From JBMDXB01 sp048594975 (GTDB lineage: Bacteria; Acidobacteriota; Vicinamibacteria; Vicinamibacterales; 2-12-FULL-66-21), in contig JBMDXQ010000031.1 in NCBI GenBank assembly GCA_048594975.1, positions 1 through 59,015 on the forward strand: a stretch of 59,015 nt of DNA. Reading direction: 5' to 3'. A program made the translations under genes and the position numbers. Shown piece after piece: positions 43,604 to 53,004 of this stretch; position 1 is the first letter of the stretch; every line of letters starts with the position of its first letter. The notes under the pieces were generated by a model. The model did not search any database. It was not told the DNA's origin and saw only the letters and a program-made list of their open reading frames with translations.

Positions 43604-46444
43604 CTAGCGTGCGCGGGGCAGGCGGCTCCAAAGGAATCGGGCCAGGTCGTATGGTGCCCGGAGAATCCTCCACATGACCGCGCCGGGTAGTCTGATCCAG
43701 CTCTCGACGATCTTGGCGCGCGTCCTGAGCGTGCCAGGATCGTCCCGGCCGAGCGCTCGCCCTTGATCGTGCAGAAGCTCCCGATACAGCCTCAGCGCAA
43801 TCAGTGGCCAACCGGTCTTCCGGGTCCAAAAGGCAATGTTGTCGCGGGTCTTGAACACCCACGGGTGGTCCGGGCCGAGCAGCTGAATCTGGTCACGGAG
43901 GAGCGCGTGGCAGAGGAGAAGGGCGGCGCCGGCGTCACCCGTGCTCCCGGTCCACCGTGCGATGTTGCTCCGGGTTGCGAAGGTGTCCGGATGATCGACG
44001 CCGAGCACACGCTGTTGCTCGGGCAGGAGTGCCAGGAACAGGCGGAGTGCCTCCTGGGGACGACCTGTTTCCCCGGTCAGATGAGCGATGTTGTGACTGA
44101 CGGCTAGCGTGCTGGGATGGTGCCGACCGAGTACGTTCTCCTTTGCGGGCAATAACTCCTGGTACATGCGCAGCGCCGTCTTCGGATCACCCGACTCTCC
44201 AGTCAAGTTGGCGATCGTATGCCGGACGGCGAGCGTCGACGGATGATCCGCGCCGAGCACGCGAGTCGCGTCGGGCAGGAGCTCGCGGGACAGCTGGAGT
44301 GCTTGGCGGGTCGCGCCCATCTGACCGAGCCAATGGGCGATGGTCTGGCGGGTCTGCAGGGTGCTGGGATCGTCCGGACCCAGGACACGCACCTCGTACG
44401 GCAGCAGCTGCTGCAACAGGCGCAGAGCCATCCGGATGTCACCGGTCTCCCCCGTGAGGAAAGCGATGTTGTGGTACGTCGCAAGCGTGGCGGGGAAGTC
44501 CTGGCCGAGCACACGCACCTCGTCGGGCAAGAGTTCCCGATAGAGGCGCAGGCCCTCTTTCGCGTTGCCCGCCCTGCCGGTGGCATCGGCGATGTTGTGG
44601 CGAGTGGCCAGAGTGCGCCAGTCATCGGCGCCGAACGCGCGCTCCTGAAGTGGCAAAATCCCGACCAGGAGGCGGCGCGCCTCTCCGTGCTGCCCCCGGT
44701 CACTCTCGAACCCCGCCAGCCATCCCACGAGTTCCACCTCTTCGAGGGTGTTCGGTTCCTGCGTCAGGTGCCTGGCGTGGGCGAGCTCGAGCGCGAGTCT
44801 CCGCTCTCGCTGGCCACTGGCGCCTGCCTTGAGGAGGGTGATGAGCGCCAGCACGGCGGTCGTGCGCAAGTTCCGCCGTAAGACAGCAGCCGCAGTGCCA
44901 GCCGGGTCACCATGCAGAACCGCGTAGCGCACGAGTGGGTGGAACGACACGGCGTCGCCGTCGTTGACCAGGGAGATAGTCACCAGCGAGTGCGCCTCGA
45001 GCTGGCTCACCGCCCGCGTGACGTAATCGTGGCTGGCCTGATCGTCCAGCGTGAAGAGGGGACGGAGAATCTGATTGGCCAGCCGAAGGGAAATCGGTGT
45101 GCCCGGATGCAGCTCGGCGGCGATCCGGAGCAGGTTCAAGCCCTCTTCGTCAATTCGACGCACACTCTGCATGACCGTGGCCACGATGCTCTTTTCGTGT
45201 CCACCAGGCAGCTGTCCGCTCCAGCTCTCGGCCAGTCGGCCGAGCGGATCGACGTCGGCACGAGCGAGCTCCTGCCGCAGAGCCGTGAAACTCATGGTCT
45301 TGAGCAGGAAGTGGCCGGCGACGTCGAGGGCAAGCGCATGACGCCCGAGGTCCTCGGCCAGGGCCTCGGCCTCCTGTCTCTCCTGTGGTGTCCGCGGCGT
45401 TCGATCCTGCGACAGCAACTCGAGGGCGGCCGCCGGCTCCAGCCCATCGATCGCGATGGCTACCCCGAGGCCCGAATAGTCCTTACTTCGCGTGGTGATC
45501 AGCGTGCGGCCATTGACGCTGGGCGCCCTCCAGGTCGAACTGCTCTGCTCGAGGCTCACGCCGGGCGGGAGGTCGTCCACGATCCACAGGTACGGTCCGC
45601 CCGCCCCCAGCTCGCTGCCGAGGTCGCGACAGACTTCGCGGAAGTCCCGGTCCTTGACTGGAAGCCGATGCAATAACGCCAGGTTCTCGAGCTGGCGGCG
45701 GTGTTCTCGCTCAAACGAGTCGGCGTCCGTCCCGCCCGCCGAGTCTAATCCGGAGAATCTCAGCCAGTGGATTCCGCCCGGATAGGCAGCACCGAAGCGT
45801 CTCGCGTACTCGATCGCCAGCAGCGTCTTGCCGATGCCTCCCAGGCCCGTGATCTGGGCGATCGGGCCGGGGTCTTCATGATCGGAGATGCCGACGGGGT
45901 TGAGCGCGGTGTGGGCACGCCACAACTCCCGCAGTCGCCCGACGAACCGCGGCGAACCCCGCAACAAGAAGGGGTGCCACTCCGGGGGCTTGAACTCGTG
46001 CACGGTGGAGAAGTCACCGGTGAGCCCGATCAGCCGTTCACGGATGGCGCGGACACGCGCGCCGCGAGAGGCGAGGTCGCCCGGGCCGGCGAGATAGTTC
46101 TGGCGCCCGACGTCCCCCAAAGCGATATGCGCGACACCTTCTTCGGGGTTGACGACGAGGATTCGGGACAGGACATCGCGGGTCAGCCGCTGCGCGCAAA
46201 TCCAGGCGGCGGTGAGTTCCCTTTGGCAGTAACTCGATTGCGCGTACTGGAAGGAATACCAGGCGAGCAGGGCGTGGCATCGTCCCAGACCGTCACGGAT
46301 TCGCGCCGGGAACTCATCGAGCGGTTCGATCTCCTCGCGGTCGATCCACACCTCGACTCCGGCCTCGGAAAGCGCCTGCACGAACGGGTAGACGTGGGCT
46401 TGGTCCTTCCGCGCATAGCTGATGAACAGCCGGCCGCCGACCAT
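43604..46444 (-). CDS. TIR - NB-ARC - TPR protein (bacterial NLR-like)
   Basis: A 946-residue protein. An N-terminal TIR domain (about residues 4-140) has 'LFISYARKDQ' and the putative NAD-hydrolase glutamate E76 in 'SYCQRELTAA'. An NB-ARC/STAND ATPase follows, with P-loop 'GLGGIGKT' (200-207), Walker B 'LWIVDDLPPG', sensor 'TLITTRSKDYS' and the GLPLAL equivalent 'GRHALALDVAG'. The C-terminal half is about eight kinesin-light-chain-type TPRs of 42 residues ('LGADHPSTLAVRHTIANLTG' and copies). By family, ligand sensing by the TPRs would trigger oligomerisation and TIR NAD+ cleavage. The ATG at 46444 overlaps the upstream stop (TGATG), and a GTG one codon earlier is possible, so it is coupled to the small protein before it. 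Confidence 0.93.
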   Translation of the reverse strand: MVGGRLFISYARKDQAHVYPFVQALSEAGVEVWIDREEIEPLDEFPARIRDGLGRCHALLAWYSFQYAQSSYCQRELTAAWICAQRLTRDVLSRILVVNPEEGVAHIALGDVGRQNYLAGPGDLASRGARVRAIRERLIGLTGDFSTVHEFKPPEWHPFLLRGSPRFVGRLRELWRAHTALNPVGISDHEDPGPIAQITGLGGIGKTLLAIEYARRFGAAYPGGIHWLRFSGLDSAGGTDADSFEREHRRQLENLALLHRLPVKDRDFREVCRDLGSELGAGGPYLWIVDDLPPGVSLEQSSSTWRAPSVNGRTLITTRSKDYSGLGVAIAIDGLEPAAALELLSQDRTPRTPQERQEAEALAEDLGRHALALDVAGHFLLKTMSFTALRQELARADVDPLGRLAESWSGQLPGGHEKSIVATVMQSVRRIDEEGLNLLRIAAELHPGTPISLRLANQILRPLFTLDDQASHDYVTRAVSQLEAHSLVTISLVNDGDAVSFHPLVRYAVLHGDPAGTAAAVLRRNLRTTAVLALITLLKAGASGQRERRLALELAHARHLTQEPNTLEEVELVGWLAGFESDRGQHGEARRLLVGILPLQERAFGADDWRTLATRHNIADATGRAGNAKEGLRLYRELLPDEVRVLGQDFPATLATYHNIAFLTGETGDIRMALRLLQQLLPYEVRVLGPDDPSTLQTRQTIAHWLGQMGATRQALQLSRELLPDATRVLGADHPSTLAVRHTIANLTGESGDPKTALRMYQELLPAKENVLGRHHPSTLAVSHNIAHLTGETGRPQEALRLFLALLPEQQRVLGVDHPDTFATRSNIARWTGSTGDAGAALLLCHALLRDQIQLLGPDHPWVFKTRDNIAFWTRKTGWPLIALRLYRELLHDQGRALGRDDPGTLRTRAKIVESWIRLPGAVMWRILRAPYDLARFLWSRLPRAR

Positions 46445-46821
46445 CACAGCTCGCTGCTAGGAAGGGTGGCCTCGAGCCCGTCCTTCCGGCATCGCCTAAG
46501 CAACTCCAAGCCGACCAACATCCGGCCTTGCACCCCGCGATCCGCCTGCACCTCGCTCAACAGACGAAGCAGCGTGTCGGCCGCCTCAGTGAGCAACTCC
46601 GGGTGAGCTTCGATGGTCTGTCGGGCCAGCTCGGGCGTGCTCATGTAGCGGAAGATGGCGGCCTGCACCTGTCGAAGGGCTGGACCCAGCGGTGGGTGCT
46701 GGGTGATCAGGTCGTCCAGATCACCTTCGGATCGCGCGACGGCGATTTTGCGCGACAGCGCTGGCGGCAGTGATCGCAGCGTCTGGAGTGCTCCGGCGCC
46801 GGGCTGCTGTGGAGTCGCCAT
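46444..46821 (-). CDS. Small helical protein coupled to the TIR-NLR (putative adaptor)
   Basis: A 125-residue, probably all-helical protein. Its middle and end read 'EAHPELLTEAADTLLRLLSE' followed by 'LLRRCRKDGLEATL'. This resembles a short helical module usually found inside bacterial TPR, CHAT and NB-ARC proteins of multicellular bacteria ('HPELL..EAD..L', then 'LLRRCREVG'). Here it is a free-standing protein. The ATG at 46821 has GGGGAA six bases upstream. Its stop overlaps the TIR-NLR start by one base, so the two are made in linked amounts. I infer an adaptor or regulator that docks to the NLR; there is no catalytic motif. Confidence 0.75.
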   Translation of the reverse strand: MATPQQPGAGALQTLRSLPPALSRKIAVARSEGDLDDLITQHPPLGPALRQVQAAIFRYMSTPELARQTIEAHPELLTEAADTLLRLLSEVQADRGVQGRMLVGLELLRRCRKDGLEATLPSSEL

Positions 46822-47181
46822 GACAGATTCCCCCAAGAAGATGTACCCGACGGACACGACTTGGTGGAGCGTCCACCTTCCTGCGCCTCTACTCTGCGCC
46901 CGCCAGGCCACCCTCAGCAAGGGCATCGCTTCCGGCTCCCGCAGCGGCTGTAATGAATGGGGACCATTTCATTCGCCCCGTATAGTGCCGCGCCCGCACG
47001 GCAATTCGAACGGAACCGAAAGAGGCCGCGCTCGCGCCCCTTCTTCAAGTCGCTCCAAATCATCTGGCCCTTGACAGGTGGATTTCGCCTGGGGCCTACT
47101 CTTACGGCTCGTTCATTCACAATTCGCCATTCAGGCCACGCTGCGCTCGACCTGTGGCCGAAGAACTGCGGGGCAGGAGCC
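46822..47181. promoter_or_regulatory. Divergent promoter region between the NLR operon and the subtilase
   Basis: These 360 bases separate two outward-facing genes and carry no gene. AATGAATGG...CCATTTCATT near 46954-46976 is an imperfect inverted repeat (one-base bulge) that could be an operator. A perfect -35 hexamer TTGACA is at 47071-47076, facing the subtilase, but the best -10-like hexamer (TACTCT, 47097) is 20 bases away, so the promoter assignment is weak. Confidence 0.4.
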
Positions 47182-49773
47182 ATGAGCATCAGCGTGCGTC
47201 GTTTCGCGGCGACAATAGCCGTCTCAGTGGCGGTGGCCAGTACTGGTGATCTGGGTGCGCAGGGTGTCACGAACCAGGAATCGACGGGCGCCTGGTTCGT
47301 TCAGCTGAATGGTCCGGTCGAGACATTCCGCAGCCAGGCCCTCGCCGAGGGGATCAGTTTTTCAGAACGTTACGTGTTCGGCCGCCTGTGGCGCGGCGTG
47401 TCGGTGAACGCGTCCGGCGAGGCCATCGCGCAGGTACGGCGTCTCCCGTCGGTGGCCGCGGTATTCCCGGTCGTCTCGATGGCACTTGCCCCGGTCGAGG
47501 AGGCCAGCCCCGAGCTCGCACACGCGCTGGCGATGACCGGAGCGGACGTGGCGCAGCAGAGCGGCCTGACGGGGGCCGGCGTCAAGGTCGGAGTCATGGA
47601 TTCCGGCATCGATTATCACCATCCAGACCTCGGCGGCGGCTTTGGGCCGGGCTATCGCGTCGTGACCGGCTACGACTTCGTGGGCGACCGGTACGACGCC
47701 TCGGGCTCGGGCGGCGCCCTGATTCGCCACCCGGACAACGACCCGGATGACTGCAACAGCCATGGCACGCACGTCGCGGGCATCATCGGCGCGAGTGGTA
47801 ATCCGGCCACCGGCGGCGCCCGCGGCGTCGCTCCCGGCGTGACCTTCGGCGCCTACCGCGTGTTTGGCTGCGACGGCTCCACGAGCACCGACATCATGAT
47901 CGCCGCGATGGAGCGGGCGCTTGCGGACGGCATGCATGTGCTGAACATGAGCATCGGCTCCGCGTTCCAGACCTGGCCACAGTACCCGACGGCGGTTGCC
48001 GCCGACGCCCTCGTCGATGCCGGCGTCGTCGTCGTCACGTCCATCGGGAACAACGGCGGCAACGGTCTGTATTCGGCCACCGCGCCCGGCGTCGGCCGCA
48101 AGGTGATCGGCACGGCCTCGTTCGAGAACACGCACATCAACGTGGCGAGCTTCATCGCGAATCCGAGCGGCCAGCGCATCGGCTATACAACGCTGTCCGG
48201 TCCGGCCGGCAGTCCAGGGCCGCCCCCGCCGCCGACGAGCGGCACATCACCCGCCATCGTCTACGTCGGCCGCGGCTGTGTGGACGGTGATCTTGCGACA
48301 CCGGGGAATCAGGAAGACCCCTACCTGGCCGACCCCGCCGGTAAGGTGGCGCTGATCACGCGCGGCGTCTGTTCGTTCAACGAGAAGTACGCGCGCGCCG
48401 CGCAGGCTGGCGCGGCAGGCGTGATCATCGAGAACAACACGCCAGGCATCTTCTTCGGCGGATTCACCGTCGGCCTCGACATCTTCGGCATCGCAATTTC
48501 CCAGGCTGACGGCGTCACACTCAAGGCGCTGTCGCAGCCGACGGCAACATGGACGGACGAGATGATCGACGTCCCGAACCCGACCGCCGGCCGCGCCTCG
48601 TCGTTCACCTCGTTCGGGCTGACCGCGGAGCTGGAGACGAAGCCCGATATCGGCGCGCCGGGCGGATTCATCCGCTCGACTGTTCCGCTCGAGATGGGGG
48701 CCTACGGCACGATCAGCGGCACGTCGATGGCGTCGCCGCACGTAGCCGGCGCGGTGGCGTTGCTGCTCGAAGCCAGGCCCGACACGCCGGTTTCGATGGT
48801 ACGGACGATTCTGCAGAACAGCGCCGATCCCGTACCGTTCGGCACGACGAGCTTCCTCGAGGTGGTGCATCGGCAGGGTGCGGGGATGCTCGACATCGAC
48901 GATGCCGTTGCCGCCGACACACTGGTTACGCCAGGCAAACTCTCCCTGGGCGAGGGGACTGGCGGGACGCGGCAATTGTCTGTCACGAACAACAGCGACG
49001 AGCCTCGGACCTACACCCTGGCGCATCAGGCGGCGGTCTCGAGCTTCGGCAGCACGTTCGCGCCAGGCTTCACGACGCTGGCGGCTTCGGCCGTGTTCAG
49101 GCGCGGGGGGACCGTCGTAACGACGGTCGAGGTGGCACCGCGCTCCACGGAGACGGTGGACGTCACGATCAGCACCCCAACGCTGATCAACGGCGTGGTC
49201 TATGGCGGCTACCTCCGGATCACCGGCGGCGGCAGGACCTATCGCGTGCCGTATGCCGGCTTCTGGGGCGACTATCAGTCAATCCAGGTGCTCGCGCCGG
49301 GCGGCTGCAGCTTCCCCGGTATCTTCAAGCTGGGGGGCGAGACGCAGTGCGCGGCGGCAACGCCAACCACGCCGGCAGTGGTGCTGCCGGGCGCGACGAG
49401 GCAGGTCGACGCAGCGATTTTCAACGTGGAAGAGCGCGCCGATCGGCCCGTCCTGCTGTTCCACCTGGCGCACCAGTCGCGGCGGCTCGAGATTCGCGCC
49501 GTCGACGAGCTGACCGGGCAGTCGTACCCTGTCGACTCCGAGGAGTTCCTTCCGCGGAATCCCTCCAACACACTCGTGCCGGGCAGCTTCTTCGCCTACA
49601 CCTGGGACGGGAAGCGGCAGTTCACCAATGCGGCCGGCAAGGTGAGACGCCAGGAAGTACCGGCCGGTCTGTACCGGCTGCAGGTCGTGGCGACGAAGGC
49701 GATGGCGGATCCGGCGAATCCGGCGCACGTCGAGAGCTGGACGTCGCCGGTGCTGAACATCGTGCGCCAGTAG
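47182..49773 (+). CDS. Secreted subtilisin-like serine protease (S8) with PA domain
   Basis: An 863-residue exported protease. A signal peptide (about residues 1-30, ending near GDLGAQG) precedes an inhibitor-I9-like propeptide. The catalytic triad is clear: D140 in 'VGVMDSGIDYHH', H194 in 'NSHGTHVAGIIG', and S515 in 'GTSMASPHVAGAVALL'. A PA (protease-associated) insert lies between H and S ('KVALITRGVCSFNEKYARAA'), followed by C-terminal beta-sandwich domains of the fn3/DUF11 kind. This layout matches large extracellular subtilases that digest proteins. The ATG at 47182 has GCAGGAG just upstream. It is divergent from the NLR operon, and a functional link to it is not implied. A strong hairpin follows its stop. 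Confidence 0.95.
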   Translation: MSISVRRFAATIAVSVAVASTGDLGAQGVTNQESTGAWFVQLNGPVETFRSQALAEGISFSERYVFGRLWRGVSVNASGEAIAQVRRLPSVAAVFPVVSMALAPVEEASPELAHALAMTGADVAQQSGLTGAGVKVGVMDSGIDYHHPDLGGGFGPGYRVVTGYDFVGDRYDASGSGGALIRHPDNDPDDCNSHGTHVAGIIGASGNPATGGARGVAPGVTFGAYRVFGCDGSTSTDIMIAAMERALADGMHVLNMSIGSAFQTWPQYPTAVAADALVDAGVVVVTSIGNNGGNGLYSATAPGVGRKVIGTASFENTHINVASFIANPSGQRIGYTTLSGPAGSPGPPPPPTSGTSPAIVYVGRGCVDGDLATPGNQEDPYLADPAGKVALITRGVCSFNEKYARAAQAGAAGVIIENNTPGIFFGGFTVGLDIFGIAISQADGVTLKALSQPTATWTDEMIDVPNPTAGRASSFTSFGLTAELETKPDIGAPGGFIRSTVPLEMGAYGTISGTSMASPHVAGAVALLLEARPDTPVSMVRTILQNSADPVPFGTTSFLEVVHRQGAGMLDIDDAVAADTLVTPGKLSLGEGTGGTRQLSVTNNSDEPRTYTLAHQAAVSSFGSTFAPGFTTLAASAVFRRGGTVVTTVEVAPRSTETVDVTISTPTLINGVVYGGYLRITGGGRTYRVPYAGFWGDYQSIQVLAPGGCSFPGIFKLGGETQCAAATPTTPAVVLPGATRQVDAAIFNVEERADRPVLLFHLAHQSRRLEIRAVDELTGQSYPVDSEEFLPRNPSNTLVPGSFFAYTWDGKRQFTNAAGKVRRQEVPAGLYRLQVVATKAMADPANPAHVESWTSPVLNIVRQ

Positions 49774-49795
49774 ACGCGGCCACCATCCACAGCCA

Positions 49796-49822
49796 GGCGC
49801 CGAGGTTGTCGACCTCGGTGCC
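49796..49822. terminator. Hairpin after the subtilase
   Basis: GGCGCCGAGGT (49796-49806) pairs over eleven positions (one G-T) with ACCTCGGTGCC (49812-49822) around a five-base loop, 23 bases after the stop. A stem this long directly after a gene is a good terminator candidate, though no T-run follows. Confidence 0.6.
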
Positions 49823-50258
49823 TGTCAATGGCGCGCGCGCACGCGCGAGTGACGGTAGCCGTACAGAATGTCAGATGACGGTGCCGATGATCTGCCAGAT
49901 CGCGAACCGCTCCCACGCCTGCGGCGGTAGACCAATCATGACCATTCCCGCTCTCGCACTCGCGGTAGAATGCACCATCAGAATCCAATGCACAACGGCC
50001 ACCACGTCGGAGCCCAAGAGCGACACCACTGACGAACGACCGCGTGCCCTCGAGGTCAGAGCCGCACTGCCAAAGGTCTGCGACCTCGGCTGCGGGAGCG
50101 GCGAGACGCCTCCAGCGACACTCGCCTGCCGACGTTGACGCGCCGCCCCACGGGACGTTCACGCGCATGACAAGGCGAAGCTCATACTTTATCCTCTGTA
50201 TTGTCACGGCCCGCCGCTGCGGGGATCAGTACCTTTTGCGTAATCCAGGGAGGCAATC
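49823..50258. other. Gene-free spacer before the transglycosylase
   Basis: These 436 bases show no protein-like frame on either strand. They contain an alternating purine-pyrimidine run (GCGCGCGCGCACGCGCG near 49830) just after the subtilase hairpin, and end in a clear ribosome-binding site (GGGAGG) for the next gene. Confidence 0.5.
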
Positions 50259-51803
50259 GTGAGAGCGAGGATCGAGCTGGCCGCTGTTCTCTTCGTTGGC
50301 ATCGGGCTGACACTGACGGGGTGCGGAGAGAACAAGCCGGCAGCTCCGGCTGAACAAACGTCTGCGACGAAGCCGGCCGACGAGGCCGAGACCCCGCTGC
50401 CGCCTTCCGAGCTTGACACGCAGCTGCCGCCCGCTTTGCGTGACGCCGTCCTGAAGCCGTTCACAGGCGACCTCGATGAGATGGTCAGGCGCCGGCTGGT
50501 GCGCATTGGCGTCACGTTCAACCGCACGTACTATTTCGTGGACAAGGGCGTGCAGCGCGGCGTGTCGTACGACTACGGGCAGCTCATCGAAGAACGGCTG
50601 AACAAACACTTCAAGACGCGTATAGACAACAAGATACACGTGGTCTACGTGCCGCTGCCGCGCGAGATGCTGGCCGCGGCGCTCGTGGATGGCAAGGTCG
50701 ACTTGGTTTCGGCGCACGTCACGGTGAGGCCCGAACTCCAGAAGCTCGTGGACTTCAGCAATCCTACTCGGACGAGCGTCAGCCAGATCCTCGTCACCGG
50801 CCCGGGCGCGCCTGCACTTGCGTCGGTGGAGGACCTGTCGGGCAAGACTGTATTCGCCCGCCCGCGCAGCGCGTCTCACCAGAGCCTGCTCGCGCTCAAC
50901 GAGAGGCTCAAGAGCCGTGGAAAGCCGCCGGTGGCGATTCGTGACGCGCCGGCAAACCTCGAGGACGACGACCTGCTCGAGATGGTAAACGCCGGCCTGC
51001 TCCCGGCCATCGTGGTGGACGACTTCCTCGCGAGGTTCTGGAAGAGGGTCCTTCCGAACATCAGCGTCCACGTAGACATCGCCCTCCGCACCGGCGGCAT
51101 GCTTGCCGTTCCTGTCCGCAAGAACAGCCCGCAGTTGCTTGCGGCCCTGAACACCTTCATGGGGAAGTTCGGGCTGGGAACGGCCTTCGGCAACCAGATC
51201 GAGCGGAAGTACCTGATCAACACCACGTACGTGAAAAGCGCCACGTCCGAGGCCGAGCGCCAGAAGTTTCTGGAGCTCGTTCAGTTCTTCCGGAAGTACA
51301 GCGACCAGTACCAGGTGGACTTCTTGCTCATGGCGGCCCAGGGATATCAGGAATCGCAGCTCAACCAGGACGCCAAGAGCCATGTGGGTGCCGTCGGCAT
51401 CATGCAAGTGATGCCAGCCACCGGCAAGGAGCTGAAGGTGGGAGACATCACCCAGACCGAGGCGAACATCCATGCCGGGGTGAAGTACTTCCGCTTCATG
51501 GTGGATCGGTATTACAAGGACGAGCCCATGGACGACCTGAACAAGGGGCTGTTCACCTTCGCGTCGTACAACGCGGGGCCTGGCCGGGTTCGCCAGTTGC
51601 GGGCGGCAGCCGCAAAGCGCGGGCTCGATCCCAATGTCTGGTTCGGCAACGTCGAGCAGATCGCGTCCGAGCGCATCGGCCGCGAAACCGTCACCTACGT
51701 CGCCAACATCTACAAGTACTACATCGCGTACCGGCTGGTCCTCGAAGAGGCCACCCGGCGGGCTGCCGCGAAGGAGGCGCTGAAGCCACCGGTCAACAAA
51801 TAG
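50259..51803 (+). CDS. MltF-like membrane-bound lytic transglycosylase lipoprotein
   Basis: A 514-residue lipoprotein (signal peptide ending in 'LTLTGC', lipidated C22). Residues about 70-310 form a periplasmic solute-binding-like domain ('LVRIGVTFNRTYYFVDKGVQ', 'YDYGQLIEERLNKHF'). Residues about 350-480 are the SLT lysozyme-like domain with catalytic E365 in 'AAQGYQESQLNQ' and the usual 'GAVGIMQVMPATGKEL' and 'FTFASYNAGPGRVRQL'. This two-part layout is that of MltF. It cleaves the glycan strands of peptidoglycan, releasing anhydromuropeptides. The GTG at 50259 follows GGGAGG. It may be anchored to the inner leaflet of the outer membrane. Confidence 0.93.
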   Translation: MRARIELAAVLFVGIGLTLTGCGENKPAAPAEQTSATKPADEAETPLPPSELDTQLPPALRDAVLKPFTGDLDEMVRRRLVRIGVTFNRTYYFVDKGVQRGVSYDYGQLIEERLNKHFKTRIDNKIHVVYVPLPREMLAAALVDGKVDLVSAHVTVRPELQKLVDFSNPTRTSVSQILVTGPGAPALASVEDLSGKTVFARPRSASHQSLLALNERLKSRGKPPVAIRDAPANLEDDDLLEMVNAGLLPAIVVDDFLARFWKRVLPNISVHVDIALRTGGMLAVPVRKNSPQLLAALNTFMGKFGLGTAFGNQIERKYLINTTYVKSATSEAERQKFLELVQFFRKYSDQYQVDFLLMAAQGYQESQLNQDAKSHVGAVGIMQVMPATGKELKVGDITQTEANIHAGVKYFRFMVDRYYKDEPMDDLNKGLFTFASYNAGPGRVRQLRAAAAKRGLDPNVWFGNVEQIASERIGRETVTYVANIYKYYIAYRLVLEEATRRAAAKEALKPPVNK

Positions 51804-52002
51804 CACCCCTGACCGCTCTCGTTTGCTGGTCAGCGATCGCAGGATTGGCACGTGAATTCTGAACTCGGCTTAGCGCTGCGACAAGTAGAGCTTTACCCAC
51901 CAGTCTGAGATTCATCTTTTGGACGCGATACCAGCCATCTGCCGTCGGCACGCAGCGTCGGCCTTGGTTGGGCTTGACGGTGAAGGGTACCCGTAGCGCC
52001 TC

Positions 52003-52992
52003 TTAACCGGCGACCGCGGGCGGCGCGCCCGCGGCCTCCCTCTCGGCGACGACGAAGAGCATGAGAACGCCGATGACGAGTCCCGCAATCAGGCGCACCA
52101 GCGCAGCGATGTTCACCAGGACCATCCCGCCGCCGCCCCGCGCAAGCGGTGTATTCCCGAGCACGAGGATCATGTGCCACACGCCCCACGCGAACAGGAA
52201 GGCTCCACCCGCCCACGCCAGCGTCAGCGGAATCCAGAACGGCACGCGCCGGCTGATGCCGTGAACCATCATCACTACACCGGCCGCCCCTGCGATCGTG
52301 ACGCCGGCGTCGAGAGCGTTGATCAGTGACGAAGCGATGGTTCGTTCCGCCGCGAGCTGCGGTGGCACGCCGATCTCGGCGCCGAACGCCCAGGCCAGGT
52401 GGAGTCCGCCGACGGCAACCGCCATGGTGGCCGACGCGGCCGCCAACGGCACCTGGACGCTGAGAGTACGTCTCTGCGACGAGCGCTGCGCCTCCACGTC
52501 GAACACGTCACCCCAGCGCACACGCACGTACAGGATGAACGCGACCATCAGCCCGACGCCCATCCCGACGAATCCCCCGTAAACCACGGTGTAGACCCAC
52601 GACTGAACGGGTCCCGCTACAGGACGGCCGATCGAGTCGGACCGGAGGGCCTCGACCGCAACGACGACCGGCACTGCCGTCACGAATTTCGCCAGCAGAC
52701 CGGTCGCGACCCACATCGGCGGCAAGACGAGCCAGGCTGGAATCTTCTTGCCCCACTCATGCGTGAACGCCAACGCCATCCCGATGGCTACGAGATCCAT
52801 CCCCGCGGTGAGCACGTTGAGCGCGAGCATGCTTCCGTCGCGCATCATGCGCTCGTCGGCGACGCCCAGGCCACCGCCGGCCAGCCACACCAGCTTGAGC
52901 GCGAGATAGGGCAACGCCGACGCGATTGCGCCGTAGCCCGCGACGAGCCGCGCGAGTCGCAATCGTGCCGACGGGGACTCAGGAGCGGCCAA
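52003..52992 (-). CDS. Polytopic membrane protein of unknown function
   Basis: A 329-residue protein with about eight membrane helices spread evenly ('YLALKLVWLAGGG', 'VAIGMALAFTHEW', 'VYGGFVGMGVGLMVAFILYV', 'VAVGGLHLAWAFGAE', 'LVRLIAGLVIGVLMLFVVAE'). It resembles actinobacterial/acidobacterial membrane proteins of unknown role. No enzyme motif is seen. The start is uncertain: a TTG at 52992 gives a fitting N-terminus, and no ATG lies near the first helix. The fragment of a permease follows on the same strand upstream. Confidence 0.68.
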   Translation of the reverse strand: MAAPESPSARLRLARLVAGYGAIASALPYLALKLVWLAGGGLGVADERMMRDGSMLALNVLTAGMDLVAIGMALAFTHEWGKKIPAWLVLPPMWVATGLLAKFVTAVPVVVAVEALRSDSIGRPVAGPVQSWVYTVVYGGFVGMGVGLMVAFILYVRVRWGDVFDVEAQRSSQRRTLSVQVPLAAASATMAVAVGGLHLAWAFGAEIGVPPQLAAERTIASSLINALDAGVTIAGAAGVVMMVHGISRRVPFWIPLTLAWAGGAFLFAWGVWHMILVLGNTPLARGGGGMVLVNIAALVRLIAGLVIGVLMLFVVAEREAAGAPPAVAG

Positions 52993-53004
52993 TATGCCGT
53001 GATT

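Noticed and set aside
43604..44700. Long plus-strand open frames opposite the TPR region of the TIR-NLR gene
   Set aside because: They are antisense echoes of the repeated TPR codons; the minus-strand frame has clear family motifs.
47071..47102. TTGACA...TACTCT as a sigma-70 promoter for the subtilase
   Set aside because: Spacing is 20 bases and the -10 is poor; kept only as a weak note in the divergent region.
46822..49773. Subtilase as an effector of the TIR-NLR/CHAT module
   Set aside because: It has a signal peptide and PA domain of secreted digestive proteases and its own promoter and terminator; proximity alone is not enough.
49828..49848. GCGCGCGCGCACGCGCG run as a possible Z-DNA regulatory element
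   Set aside because: A short alternating run is expected by chance in DNA this GC-rich; no associated feature.
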